A DNA stretch of 64,000 nucleotides from Typhlomys cinereus (GCA_023101885.1 JALPQD010000232.1:1392618-1456617), one strand, 5' to 3'; numbered from the stretch's first letter, positions 12,111-24,129 are shown. Program-made: numbers and translations. Notes: generated by a model not told the origin, from the sequence alone.

Positions 12111-12540
12111 TACTTCTGCCTGGTCAGTGGGCTGGGGTTCTTCACGCAGCCACAGTGAGTGCCCTGTGGATGTAGCATTTATTTAAGGCTCCGCCTTTCT
12201 GTCCATGAGACTAACAAGGGGGCCAATTACTCCTCTGTATGAGGGTCAGTAAGAGTTGCAAATACCTGTATTCCAAACCTGAGTGAAACAAGACTCCTTC
12301 CAGGGAGTGTATAAATCAAGTGACCCAGACTGAATTTAGGCTTCTGACCCAGAAAGAAAGGTCCGCATGTCCCATTACCTGCCCTGCAATTGAAGACATC
12401 CCCATCCAATTTTGACTTGCTTTTGTTTACAAGGAGCCTTCTGCTTGATTGGTAGAATGCAAACAATATTGACACATATTTGCTGGTTCTGCTTGCTTGG
12501 CTGTTTTAACCTCTGTAATTCAGCAGAGGTTTTAGGGACA
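12110..12540. other. Candidate conserved non-coding block with small hairpin
   Basis: A repeat-free, compositionally balanced segment flanked by AT-rich DNA and a SINE. It has no convincing reading frame. A hairpin with perfect 8-bp arms (AACCTCTG at 12508-12515, CAGAGGTT at 12524-12531) lies at the right end. Conservation is inferred from texture only. Confidence 0.3.
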
Positions 12541-12647
12541 TAGTCCTAGAATGAATGAAGATTATCAAAGTTCATGTCTTCTACCCCTTAATTTCCTTGT
12601 GACAGTGGAAATAGAGTTTTAAACCTTTTGTGTCAATAAAAAGTTCA

Positions 12648-12930
12648 GGGGCTTGAAAGGTGGCTCAGGGGTTAAGCCTCCGCCTTGCAGGCGGAAGGTT
12701 CTGAGTTCGTGTCCTAGACCCCACGTATAGATGCCGAGCGGAAGCGGGGGCGGTCTGCGTTTCTGGTCCTGGTGGGCGGAGCCTGTGAATCCCGGGACAG
12801 AGTAAACAAGGAGGAGGAGGAAGCGGTCCATGGTGGTTCCCGAATTCCCCTGTGGTTCTACACACACAGACACACATACATACACACACGCGCACACCCA
12901 CAATTGAATAAATATATAATAATAAAAAAA
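12648..12930 (+). mobile_element. Young tRNA-derived SINE, plus strand
   Basis: Starts GGGGCTTGAAAGGTGGCTC and runs through the GC-rich body (CGGAAGCGGGGGCGGTCTGC) to a CA/CG tract and an AATAAATA-rich tail. The flanks share an imperfect repeat (aaaagttca versus aaagagttca), a probable target duplication with a mismatch. The body has a short insertion (AGTAAACAAGGAGG) relative to its relatives. The 147-codon frame on the opposite strand is a shadow of this element. Confidence 0.88.
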
Positions 12931-13074
12931 TTTAAAGAGTTCAAAGCTTTTCTTCAAACAGATTTTTTTTCTCATGACATCAAAAGGTATTAATGTCTTT
13001 ATTAAATAAAAATGTCTCATTCCTTTTCTTCCCTCCCCTTTAAGACTTTTCTTACATAACAAGTTTTATTTAGC

Positions 13075-13845
13075 TGTTTGCCCATATACTTTTGATTCCA
13101 CTATTTTGGGGTCTTCTACCCCCTCTTGTCTTATATTCCTTTGCATTTGTAGGTGTAACAAGAGTTTCTGTTTGAATTGTATTGAACTAAAGGTTTAAGG
13201 CAAGAATCCATTTAGAAAAGAGAACATATGATGTTTATCTTTCTGCAGCTGAGATGTTTTATTCAATATAATCTCTTCCAGCTCCATCCATTTCCTAACT
13301 AATTTCATTGGTTCATTTTCCTGGCAGCTGAATAATATTCCATTATATATGAACATACCACATTTTTATTAAACTAATTCCTCTACTGTTGGGACTATTG
13401 TTTCCATTTCCTTGCTATTGTGAAGAGAAATGCTATGAACATGGTTTTACATGTGACTCTGTTGCAGAATGCAGTGTTCTTTGGGAATGTTGCCAGGAGT
13501 GGTATAAGTAAGTCATATGGTATTTCAATTTTTAATTTTTTTTCGAAACCTCCAAATTGTTCTCCAAAGGGGTTGTATGAGTTTACATTTCCTCCAGAAT
13601 CCCCTCATCCATGTCAGCATCCATGTCTGCATGAAGAAATTGATTTTTGCCAGCACCATTTTTTGAAGATACTGTACTTTTTTCAATGATTCTTTTTTTT
13701 TTTTTTTTTGGCACCTGCATCGAAAATCAGTTAATTATATGTATATGTACTTATATTTGGATCTGCAATTCTGTGTCTCTTCTTTGGAAGTCTGTACTGT
13801 GCTATTTTTATTACTATAGCTTTTCAGTATATTTTAAAATCTGGT
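13075..13845 (-). mobile_element. Inverted part of a twin-primed L1 (ORF2 3' region)
   Basis: On the minus strand this reads as the L1 ORF2 3' region, including the complement of 'aatggaatattattcagctgcc', homologous to 8790-8990 of the other L1. It then runs into the start of the 3' UTR up to the 'gggcaaac' position. It is directly joined to a plus-strand L1 3' UTR at about 13845-13848. ORF2 is broken by stops and by an expanded A-run (a T-run at 13690-13709 on the plus strand). Confidence 0.85.
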
Positions 13846-13847
13846 AA

Positions 13848-14705
13848 GCAGTGAGGTTAGCTTCCAGATAAACAACGACCTACTTTCTAACCCCTAGCTC
13901 CCCCAATAACAAAGAGCACACACCTAGTCAAAAAACTAGTCTAAACAACAGTGGAAGGGGAAAAAGTTGACAGTAGACAGATCAGATGTCTTAGTACTAG
14001 CCATAAATAGCTGATAGTAAGCCACCATCTAAACACCTCTCATTATATCTTCACATAAGAAAATAGTCAACACTCAAACAAGACGCAGCCTATAGCAATG
14101 AAATATCAGTGAAAAAGACAACAACAATCAATGAGAGTGCAGAATATTGGTGACCCTAAATCATTCCACCCAAATCAAACCAACCAAACCTCTTCCCATC
14201 CTAAGGCTAAGGGAATTTTGCAGAAGGGGCAAGATTAAAAGATTAAAAGAACCTGAAGTTGGGGAGGTTCATTGCCAGCCAGATCACAGCAGGGCTACTG
14301 AATCCAGAATGTCACTGCAGTGAGACCCACCTCATCAAACCTGCACAATGGCTGATATATCAACATTCCCCCATAGTCCAGTGAGGAACTCAAGAGAAAT
14401 AACTATTCTCAATGGGAACTTAGGGATAAGAGATAGACAGGAGAAAGGGATCATCCCTATCTGGGTTCTACCCTTGTACCACTTAAACTGCCACAGAAGC
14501 CTGAGTCCCTACTAAAGCTGAGAACCAGAAGGAACCCTGCAATTCACACAAACAACCAGGCACCAGGGTGAGAGGGAGAGACATGAAATGGTGAAGGGAG
14601 GGGAGAGAGGGAGAGGAAGGGGAGAGAAAGTGAAGGAAGAGAGGGAAAAACAGACACTCGTTATGTTTACATAGATGGGGACTTCTTAATTTAAAAAAGA
14701 AGAAA
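13848..14705 (+). mobile_element. L1 3' UTR, sense part of the same twin-primed insertion
   Basis: Collinear with 9161-10030 of the neighbouring L1: shared blocks include 'ctttctaacccctagctccccc', 'aacacctctcattatatctt' and the purine-rich GAGAGGGAGAGG block before the A-rich tail. The junction with the inverted part skips about 60-70 bases of L1 sequence, a typical twin-priming scar. I could not find a clear target duplication. Confidence 0.85.
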
Positions 14706-16150
14706 AGAAAATGTGAGTCAATAACAGTTATTTCGTTGTTCTACTGAACGGGTGGATGGGCTTAAAGAACTGACTGAGGGTTTTCTTATTCCAGATTGAG
14801 TGTGACCCAGAATTAGTGTGAAACAGGTTATATGGGAAATGAGGCTCATAGAACACACAGATCATTTTGAAGAAAAAAATTAATACAAATCTCTTGAATG
14901 CAAACTCAAGAAAGTGAGTGGAGGGCTAAGCATTTATGTAAGAAGCAATGCCACAAACTATACAGGAAGTGACATGATGATAGGAATGGAAGAGAAAGCC
15001 AGCATTAGGTAAGAAGGTTACCACTTTGACCATTTTATGTTGACTCTGGCTATGGAACTTCAGAAAACAGGTGTGTGTGTGTGTGTAACATATGTAAGTG
15101 CAACAGGTGTGATTGGTGAATATTGATGTTCATTTTCAGCAATGATGTTTAATTATTAACATATTAAAGTGGGAAAGGCTTGTCCCTAGTTCTCTGATTC
15201 AATTTGTGAATAACACAGGTTGTCGAAATACTACTTGCACCAGAGAGAAAGGAGTTTGCTTGTTTATATGGCAACTTGTTTGGATCATAAATGGAAATGA
15301 TGATAGAACTCCAGAATCCTGATGAGGATTAGAGATTACATAATGTGCTTAGCATAAATTTTGGCATAATATACACATCAAAAATATGAGATCTTTTCAT
15401 TAATTTTGTTGGCATTACCTGAGTATCAGTACTTTCCTGTGTTAAATGAGGCTATTAAATGTACTATTTTAAGTGGTCTATGAAAATATGCTATTTCTTT
15501 TTTAAGTAGTATCTAAATGGGAAATATTACAGCAATTATTAGTGTGACTTATTCGCCCATCTGTACATGTTTAATGAGTCAAACCTTCATATTTTAATCA
15601 GTTATGATTATAATTTTTAGGTATGGACCTATCCTTCCAACTCTCCATTTGATGGAAAGTTAATGAATATGGGACATTGTATTTCCTTAATGAGTAACAT
15701 TGATGGATATATTTTTATAAGGTTTACAAAAGTTTCATGTGATTTAGTTGAAGGGTGTGGAATTGAAGCATAGAAAAAGCAATCCCTAAAGTTCTCACTG
15801 AGTATAAATCAGGAACGACTCTGACAAAGACCTTAGTGTCATCTTCCATCCCTGTTTTCTTACTGTCAGTTGTTTAACTTGCCCCACAGACACATGAAAC
15901 CTGGTAGCTCTAAAGTCACATTCTCTAGAGAAAAGCAAATTTCCCTTTCACCTACACTTGGAAACCTTTGGTGAAGTAGTTAGCTGGTGTTTTTCTTCAC
16001 ATTTTTTTTTTTTCTGGCCAATCCATTCATTCAGCCAGTAAACCTATAGGTAGGAAGACAGTACATCAAACTGCTCTGTAGGTAGCTGTTATTATACCCA
16101 TAGAATGGGAACTTACAGTGGAAACCTTTGGTTCTAAAGCTGGATAAGTG
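14706..16150. other. Unique DNA, nothing recognised
   Basis: AT-rich, with a short (GT)n at 15071-15086. No gene or mobile element is identified. Confidence 0.5.
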
Positions 16151-16157
16151 AAGGGAA

Positions 16158-16191
16158 ATGCATATATCAATGGGTATGCATATATCAATGG
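16158..16191. repeat. 16-bp direct duplication
   Basis: ATGCATATATCAATGG occurs at 16158-16173 and again at 16176-16191, 18 bp apart. It lies just upstream of an L1 3' fragment. Confidence 0.9.
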
Positions 16192-16204
16192 CCTGAAGAG
16201 AGGT

Positions 16205-16432
16205 AACTTGATATACCTCAGAGACCTGAGCCGCCACAGGAGTACACAAGGCAAAGTGAACCCAGGATCCATAGAAGCATACAGGCGGGAAGGGTGAGTG
16301 GGTGAGTGGGTGAGTTGGAGGGGGAGGGAATGGTGAAGAGAAGGAAAGGAATGGGAGGGAGAGAAGAAGGAGGGAAGCTGGGATAAATACTCAGTATCCT
16401 TGTAAAAGTAGAAAAAGAAAAAAGAAAAAAAT
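16205..16432 (+). mobile_element. Short L1 3' UTR end
   Basis: Matches the terminal UTR of 9800-10030: an accessory block, a GGGTGAGT/GGGAGGGA purine-rich block, 'aaatactcagtatccttgtaaaagtagaaa', and an A-rich tail. It is heavily 5' truncated. No target duplication was found. Confidence 0.7.
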
Positions 16433-16439
16433 GTGATAA

Positions 16440-17435
16440 GATGGTCACTGTGCAGGGGCCATCAATTGCAGATTGATCTACAGAGAATGCTGAATTTTTC
16501 TCTTATTGGTTATACCACAGCAGTGATTCTTTTTGAGCACCTTATTCTAGAAGCAGTAATGTTGTCAAGTGATAACCGATAATTATGAGAAATATATAGT
16601 TCTTTCATTTTCTGGAGAATTGTTATGTACTACATTTCTGTTGACTTATATCTGTTACAATATTGAAATGTTAAATACCCTGAAGCTTGTGATTGTGGCT
16701 GAAAGAACGAAAAATTTCAATAGTCAAATCAGACTCAAATTTATCCAACAATAGTGGTGATTAATTTTTGCACAGTTTTTGAGGATGCAAGTAAACTAAC
16801 ATTAAGGCTAAAGTTTTATTTTAGGCATTTCATTTTCTTTCTGTTGATGGGGTTGCAACTTATTCAAGATGACAGAAAGGAAATAAAGATAAATGATTCC
16901 TCCTCTGTACCACCTCTGGTCCTTGAAAAATTTAGTAAATCAATTTCTACCCATTAATTTAATGTTGTTTACAATATTTTAATGTGTTTTTTCTCTTTTA
17001 TTGTATGAATGTTCATTGGTGCTGGTTGCATTTATAATCATTTTTTTATCCTTAATGCTGAATGTAATGTCTCACACATCATTGTGATTAATATTTATTG
17101 ACTAAATAACTAAACCCGTTTTTGCAGTATTTACACTGTTTGGAAAAGTCAGCTTTCTCTTTATTAGTTGGAGACTGTTGAGATAAAAGTGAAAAGTATG
17201 AACAAGAATGAGGTAATTCATTGATTAAATTCAAAATATAATGTAGAAATACACTAGTCAAAGGGCATCATGGACATTTTTCACACTTTAAGCAAGCAAT
17301 CAAGACAAGCAAAAGAGTGTCCTCAAACCCTGTGCCGTTTAGGAGTCTTTGAAAAGAGTGTTTCTTTTTTTTGTTTTTAAAATGTTTTCACCTCAGAGAA
17401 ACAGACTAGATGGTGCAAACCAATGATTACTTATT
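16440..17435. other. Unique AT-rich DNA
   Basis: No repeat or gene is recognised. Two adjacent short plus-strand frames (16569-16754 and 16754-16957) carry no motif. Confidence 0.5.
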
Positions 17436-17439
17436 TCGC

Positions 17440-17860
17440 TTCTGAGCATAATGCCGGAAGAGTCATAAAGCTGTTTCCCTTCATCAGGAGTGCAATGTGG
17501 CAAGTGCAGGGGTGACCAAGCAAATGCAGCTCAACCTTCCCAGCAATTTAATTGGATGCCATTGGGTACCGTCTCTGTGCACCATTTCCCATAAGAAAAG
17601 GATTCTTTTCTGTGACCTCCAAAGCAGTGAAAACTATTTGGCTCAATTTCATTTTTTCCAGAAGAACAGATCCAAAGAGAAATTACAAAAGAAATGCAAT
17701 AGCAATTTCACTCCTTCCTGCTGGAGGGGTTTGCAATGTGACTGCTTTAAAACTTACTATTTTGCAAAAGCCAATTTTCTTCAAGAGGCCGTTGGCACTC
17801 AAATCAGCAGCACAATAAACTTGCTGGTCTATGTTGAGTGATGAAAAAAAATCACCACAA
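17440..17860. other. Candidate conserved non-coding element with a 114-codon ORF
   Basis: Repeat-free, balanced composition between AT-rich flanks. It holds the longest open frame in the window not explained by a repeat (17497-17841, plus, 114 codons), with a second 88-codon frame overlapping it. The predicted protein has no domain, signal peptide or membrane segment that I recognise, and the start has no strong Kozak context. Overlapping open frames usually mean chance or selection on the DNA itself. I favour a regulatory or non-coding element, with low confidence. Confidence 0.3.
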
Positions 17861-18170
17861 TTTTTTAAGGCAGAAGAATTTGCTTTGTCATATTATTTAT
17901 TTATTTTACTATATGATATGCTTGAGAATTGAGTTGGAATGGGTGTTTCTGGTTTAAGGTCAATGCTTGTTACATACTTTGGTGAACCCAGAAACAGGTA
18001 CTCTATTATCCTTTCTGAATAGGCAGTCAACCCGAAGGCGGTGACTGCTTTGATGCCCAAGACTGACATCCTTGAATAAAACCTGTGGACTCACTTCTCA
18101 CATGAGTGAGGTTAAGTAACTTCTCTTTGCCTTATTCTTTCGCTATAAAATAAAAATGCATACCATGTCT

Positions 18171-18172
18171 GT

Positions 18173-18226
<54 letters not shown>

Positions 18227-18230
18227 CGCG
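18171..18230. repeat. (GT)n(GC)n microsatellite, Z-DNA-prone
   Basis: About 47 bp of alternating GT is followed by about 13 bp of alternating CG, an uninterrupted alternating purine-pyrimidine tract of about 60 bp. A degenerate tail (TTTGTGTGCATGCACATG) follows. It is not part of a recognisable SINE. Confidence 0.97.
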
Positions 18231-18689
18231 TTTGTGTGCATGCACATGTATGTTAGCATAATCTAATTTGTGATTCCAACTATGTATCCATGAAGTAATA
18301 AACACACAGCATGAGACCAAATAAGCATGATCCTCATTAGACATCACCTGTTATTGATCATTGTCCAACTAAATTGGCTTATTTCCTCACATCTGGCACA
18401 GAACCTTAGTCTGAGAAACTGTGGTCCATTCCCCTCAAATTTGCAGAAGTGTGAAAATAATCCAGAAAACTGGTCATGTTTTCAAGGCTTCCAAGTCCCC
18501 AATTAAGCCATTTTATGAACCCTGACATAATTTCAAATCTTGAAGTTCAGCATTTGACCCAGGAAGGAGCCATGACCAGGTTCATGTTCCTATCTGCAAC
18601 CTCTAGAAATGCTGGCACTTTCCAAAATAATAGGAGTTTCCATTTCTTAGCTCACTAACCTTCCATGCTTTTAAAAATACAGTTTTTAG

Positions 18690-18828
18690 GGACCACCAAG
18701 ATAGTTCAGAAGGAAAATGTGCTTGCTTTCAAACCTAATAACTGAGTATCCCAGGGACCTTCATATGGTGGAAAGAACTAACTTCCAAAAGTTGTCCTAT
18801 AGCTTCCACATTTACATCGTAGAAATAC

Positions 18829-18832
<4 letters not shown>
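18690..18832 (+). mobile_element. Old tRNA-derived SINE (B3/B4-like)
   Basis: The head 'ccaccaagatagttcagaag' is a decayed A-box region. It is followed by 'catatggtggaaagaactaa' and 'agttgtcctatagcttccac', the degraded form of a common rodent SINE body. A (CT)n microsatellite has grown at the 3' end (18833-18894). It is strongly diverged and lacks CpGs. Confidence 0.65.
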
Positions 18833-18889
<57 letters not shown>

Positions 18890-18894
18890 CTCTG
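18833..18894. repeat. (CT)n microsatellite
   Basis: About 60 bp of CT with two TTTCTC interruptions. Confidence 0.97.
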
Positions 18895-21330
18895 TGGCAA
18901 TTAAGGAATTAAAGACTTTGGGTTTTAATATACAATTTGTACCCCTTACCTTCTAATTTTCTAAAAGCAAAAATTCTTTTTCCCATTTTACTTGATACTA
19001 TCCCTTACCTAGATTAAGCCACCATGGAGAAATTTTATTTTTAATGTGGTTTTTATCATTTCACTTTCAAGAGTAAATTCTCGGACAAGAAATGTAATAC
19101 TTAGGGGAAAGTTTTAGAATACAAACCTGCTGATTACAAATCCTAACTTGAACTTTGTGCACTTTAACCAACATCACTACATTTGTCCCACTTCTCAACA
19201 GTAGCAACCAGTATTTTGTATAGATGGCATTTTATAATTATTAGAGTATGGAGAGCATCCACATTGCTGTTCCTGACATGCTCTTCCAAGAGAACAATCC
19301 ACACAAGAGATGTTCTCTTCACGTTGTATTAGAATTGTTGCTATCTTTAAGTTACCTTCTTTTCTAATAAATCCCAATTCTGGAAGCACTTATTGATTGA
19401 CCTTTTAAAACCCTTCCCATCCTCTGTGAAACAATTACATTATATAATACTGACCCTTGAGTGCCTCACATTTGGAAGAACAGAAAACATATTAGGTAAC
19501 ATACCTGATAGAAAAAAAGAATACCTAGAAGCCACAGATAATGAATCAATTCCCAGTTGTGGGCCTGTTCCAAAGCCTGCAGAAGTGGTAATCAAATGCT
19601 AGGAGACAGGAGACTCTCCTGTGCAGCTGTCTGCAAGCTAATCAAGGAGTTACAGGAATACAGCCTTGATCCATCACTCATGACAGGATGTACTTTTCAG
19701 TGATACATCTGCCTTTAAGGCATGCATTTAAGTAACCTCTTTTCCCTGTTCTTATAAGTAACCTCAATAAACTCATTGATGCCCTAAGATGGGCAGGTAG
19801 AAGTGTTTGGATTCACATGAAATATAGTTCATGCTTCAATATATAGCTCAATCTTCAATAGCATATTCTGATTCAGTGTATGCTGAATGTCTGCGGAAAA
19901 TCCACAAGTCCTCAGAATACCATGGTCAAAGTATTTGAGTTTGTGCACTGCAGAATTTCCTCCATGGGTTCATGATAAGGTTAAGTGACCAACTAACAGA
20001 ATATAAAAGCATCAGGAGAAACTTAGGATAAGCCTAAGGGGGGAAAAAGCAGATATTTGGGATAAAGTGGGAATTGCTGAGAAACTTCATGAACTAACTC
20101 TTGCATTGTGATTCATTAGCTAGTGAAGCCCTAGATAGTCTCCACAATAGAAATTTCAGTGGTTGTTTTTCCAAGAAGATTCCAGAGAATGTGTATCTCT
20201 GTCATTGCCTCTCCCATGTAGGTTTCACCTTCACTGTCCTACTGTCTGCAACATGGAAGTGTTTCTTTGGTCTAGCCAATGTGGGGTGGACAGACATTTG
20301 TTGACATGTATTCAAGAAAGTCATGTAACTTGGTATATATTACCAGTAAGAGCAAAAAGACAGATTGACCAATTATAGCATGATTCATGAAACTTTCAAC
20401 CTTCTAATATACATGATCTTTGAGGTAGATGTATAGATTTTATTAGTGATGGGAATCCATATAACTTACAGCTGCCATGGTAAATATTTCATAATCTAAC
20501 TATAAGCTTTTTCCCTACATACATTAATTTCTCTTTCTTTACCCAAGGCAATATTTTCATTGCATTATAAATAAGAGATGTGATAAAATACAGCATAACT
20601 AGAAACAAGCCCAGACAGGACCAAGCTTGACTAATGTAAAGATCTGGAAAAGTGCATTTTCTTTAGTTCCATTCCTTACACTAAAATATTGCTTCAGTTG
20701 TAGCTAGGGTCAATGAGGTGAATTAGTTTTATCTAAAAATAGGAAAATATGTTAATAATACATAGAAATGCTAGAAACATAGACAATGAATAAATCTGTT
20801 AATTTATGAAAACATGCAAAATCGATTTTCCACAGTTAAAACATTAAAAAACATAAAACAAATAAAAAATTCATAGGTATTTAGATCTTAAATCCATGAA
20901 TTTTTAGTAAAATTTTAAAGTATAACAAGTATTTTCATCATGTATGTGATGGTACATATATGAGAAACATCAAAATAAAAAATTCAGATACATTATTGTT
21001 TAACTTAATTTTAACTGATATGAACATAAACATATATATATATGTGAGGTAACAGTCATAAATTTAATAGAGTTTAAATCATGTTAGACATTAAGGAGGA
21101 CTATTTGGCACACATAGCCCTAGATAATTTGGGCTGAACTTTGAAAATAACTTATTTGAAGTGTCTCAAGTATAATTTTTATTGGACAGATTATTCCCAC
21201 AAAAACTGATTCATAGGTATTTAAATGCATAGATATTTAAAACATAGCGATGCCACCTAACTTTAAGTTTTTAATAACCCATGATACTTAGGAACCCTAT
21301 CTTAAGAGATAGCTTTTTTTAAAGCAAAAT
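18895..21330. other. Mostly unique DNA, one possible LTR remnant
   Basis: No gene is visible. The 19590-19800 section ('ctcctgtgcagctgtctgcaag' ... 'ttataagtaacctcaataaactc') resembles the U3 and polyadenylation region of an ERV LTR, including AATAAA on the plus strand, but I cannot name a family. The remainder is AT-rich. Confidence 0.4.
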
Positions 21331-21334
21331 ATAG

Positions 21335-21541
21335 AGGAATCAAATTCGAAATGACCTGGAACCTTGCTCCTGGTAGCTAACTTCACAGGGACTGAAGGTG
21401 CTATACGAACTGCTGAAGGAGAAAAAATCATGAATGGTTTAACCCAGCTGTAAACCCTGTTAAAGATAATACCAATGCCAACTTGCCAAACAAGATTTGC
21501 CCACTAGTTCTATGGATACATGGCTGCTGGAGGTTACCTAC
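21335..21541 (+). mobile_element. Lx-type rodent L1 3' UTR, left part
   Basis: The sequence 'ttgctcctggtagctaacttcacagggactgaagg' and 'aacccagctgtaaaccctg' resembles the 3' UTR of older rodent L1 (Lx) elements. It is interrupted at 21541 by a solo LTR and resumes at 21912. Confidence 0.7.
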
Positions 21542-21906
21542 TGCTCCAGTTCACCTGCATGGTTGCTGATAAATTACTACTAAAGAGCTTAAGGGAACAA
21601 AGGGTTTATGCTGTTGTGATAGTCCGGTTACAGCTCTTGGTCCAGCTTGACAGCAGAGCATGTGCCATCATTTAAATGGCTGAGGGAACTGGCTATGAGA
21701 GAAGGCAAGCCTTATTTGTCAGACCAGTATGTCTGGCCAAGTATATACAATGTTGCCTACTTCTTCAACCAGGTCTCACCTTCCCCATCGACTAAACAAT
21801 CTCCTGCAAGTGTGCTCTGGGTTTAACTCAGCTGCTAATTCTCTGTAAATATGACCAGAACTTGAACCTTCAACCATCAAGCTGACTCCTGTGCCTAACT
21901 ATGACA
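21542..21906 (-). mobile_element. Solo MaLR-type LTR nested in an L1, with 5-bp target duplication
   Basis: On the plus strand it begins TG and ends CA, as LTRs do, and is flanked by the direct repeat CCTAC (21537-21541 and 21907-21911). Five base pairs is the usual target duplication of ERVL/MaLR elements. The orientation (minus) comes from the two-LTR copy at 39.5-41.4 kb, where a primer-binding-type region adjoins the same LTR end. It contains the 'agggtttatg' block, the complement of the polyadenylation-signal region. No internal sequence is present. Confidence 0.85.
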
Positions 21907-21911
21907 CCTAC

Positions 21912-22670
21912 TTCCTTTTGATCAGATTTTAGGGCAACTGCACAGAGGAAACTTAAACTTGATATTGGTCAAAGCTGTTAGCTGAGGAGGATATAGGACA
22001 TAGTAGACAACTATTGTTTTACTAAATAATAGATATGGTGTTCAATTATTCTCCAAATATTTATATTTATACGTCCAAATCAGTATATCTCTCAGCCTGA
22101 ATCAGCTTGTATTGGCAACAGTTAATGCTCAGTTTAACTGATCAGTACACTAAGAACAGGCATCTATATCACCTTTCCTAAATTCAGAGAAGACTACAGA
22201 AAATGTGGTGGAAAGAAGAGAAGAACTTGAAAATGCTATCTTTTGGATATGACATGGCTTATACACCTACAAACTCACAACACCAGTGGCTTGCATAAGA
22301 CTTGAATAAAATTGGATCCGTGAAACTTCCATCATTAGCAGGGATATTGATAATTCCTTACCCACCAGGAGGAACTATAAATAGCTAAAGATTGCAGGAG
22401 AAAGACAGCCTTTGGTGCTTTAGCCACTGATAAATCTTCCCAACTCCCAACTCAAGCAAATAACCCACACACACAAGTTCATATTGGCAATCCTAGCCAG
22501 GCACAATTGCTCATAAAATAATAAAAGACATAGAGTAAAAAGGAAACATTGGAAGAAGGGATTTGGTGGGAGGTAGAAGGAGATAAGAGATAGGGAGTAG
22601 TAATAGTGAAAGACCAAAAAATATTTTACACATGTGAAAATGTGAAAACCAAAGTAAATTTTAAAGTAAT
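21912..22670 (+). mobile_element. Lx-type rodent L1 3' UTR, right part
   Basis: Continues the element at 21335. Blocks such as 'gacatggcttatacacctac', 'gcttgcataagacttg', 'gccactgataaatcttccca' and a final GGTGGGAGGTAGAAGGAG purine-rich stretch follow the order of rodent L1 3' UTRs. It ends in an A-rich region near 22665. The middle is diverged. Confidence 0.75.
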
Positions 22671-24125
22671 TTGCATAATATACTATTGAAAACAATGAAC
22701 AAAGCTCTTTTTAAAACCTTAGAAAAGGTAGAAAACACCAAAAGTAATGTGTGTGTAAAATAATTGACATAAGTCAAGAGTTCCAAAAGGAAGATATTTA
22801 CCATGCATTGATAGGAGTGTTTTCAAGTTGGTATTAATTATAAAGAATCTTGTTTTGCAACAGGAAACATCAACCATCAAATGTATAAAACTTTTCTAGC
22901 TCAGATAAGCTATTACTGTATAAAAAAAGTTGTCAGGGGAAGGGGATGTGGTGCAAAAAACGTTCTCATGAGACTGTAAGCACAGGCATTGGATAGAATC
23001 TAGAGATAATTAAGTCTATAAGTGTTTAACAATAAGATAACTCTTCCCAAATGGTTAGTCTCAACCTTGAGAAAGGGTGTAAGTCAGCTTTTAATTTAGC
23101 TGGAGTAGGTAGCTCATCTGTAATATTAATATTAATATGTTAGAATATTAATATGTTCCTAAAGTTAAGTGTTGGGTATACTAATTGGGCTCAGGTTTCA
23201 GAGAGTGATGTGAACTTTCCAGCTTTCTGTTCACCTGCAACCCACTGGGATACTCTTAAAGGAATAAATGAATTTTCCAGTTATGCTACATTGACCAAAC
23301 ACTATACGAACTAAAGTTTTACTTAATTAAGTCAATTTTACTCTAAGGTCTGTCACATTGAATTAGTCAGCAGCAGCAAAAGCTCAACATGTCCTGCATT
23401 CTATTTATTCCAAGGTTTCCCAATTTGACTTACTTTCTTTCTTGAATGCTTAGGCTAAAAATGATATTGGCACAACATAAATTATTTCATGATACCATAA
23501 AATATGTGATTCACAGAAATATATAAACTCATTTTTATGACTTAAGTAAGCATTTTTATTATCTTCTTGAATGCCTAAAACTTGAGGCCTAATTTATAGC
23601 TCTGAATGTCACATTTAATAGATTGAACCTCAGCCCATAGCAAATCAGACTAATCAGTGTTAGAGCTCAGTTCTTAGAATTCATTAAACAAACTATGGTG
23701 CTCTTTTAAAGTTTGTATAACAAATAAAATTTCATTTTTTAAACAACATATTCTAACTCGTATTTTTATCTAGTCAGATTTAATGTCTCCATAAAAGCAA
23801 CAGATTATCTTAGTAATAGGCTGAATTATGTACCTCTTCACCAATTGAAAATCTCTTTGAGGACAAGAACAATATAATTAATTGTCTAGTTTTGGATACT
23901 CATTACATAACACAGCATTTATCAGCAGAATTGCAATAATCTGAATTAAACATTTCTGTCATAATCTTTTTCTAAATCCAGTCCATTTAAGATAATAAAC
24001 ATCAACTTCTGGCTTCTAACTTGCAGTCTATTAGGCACTCAAACATTACATGAAAGATAAGTGTTTCTTTAATTTATATCTTTAAGAAATATAATTCTGG
24101 TTGAGCCCAAGTTGTATCTAATTAT
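22671..24125. other. Unique AT-rich DNA
   Basis: Nothing recognised apart from a short ATTAATATT repeat near 23120-23155. Confidence 0.5.
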
Positions 24126-24129
24126 AATG

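Noticed and set aside
12619..13062. Longest ORF (147 codons, minus strand)
   Set aside because: It runs antisense through a young SINE and its tail; the Val-Cys repeats come from the CA tract. The same frame recurs in the other copies of the SINE.
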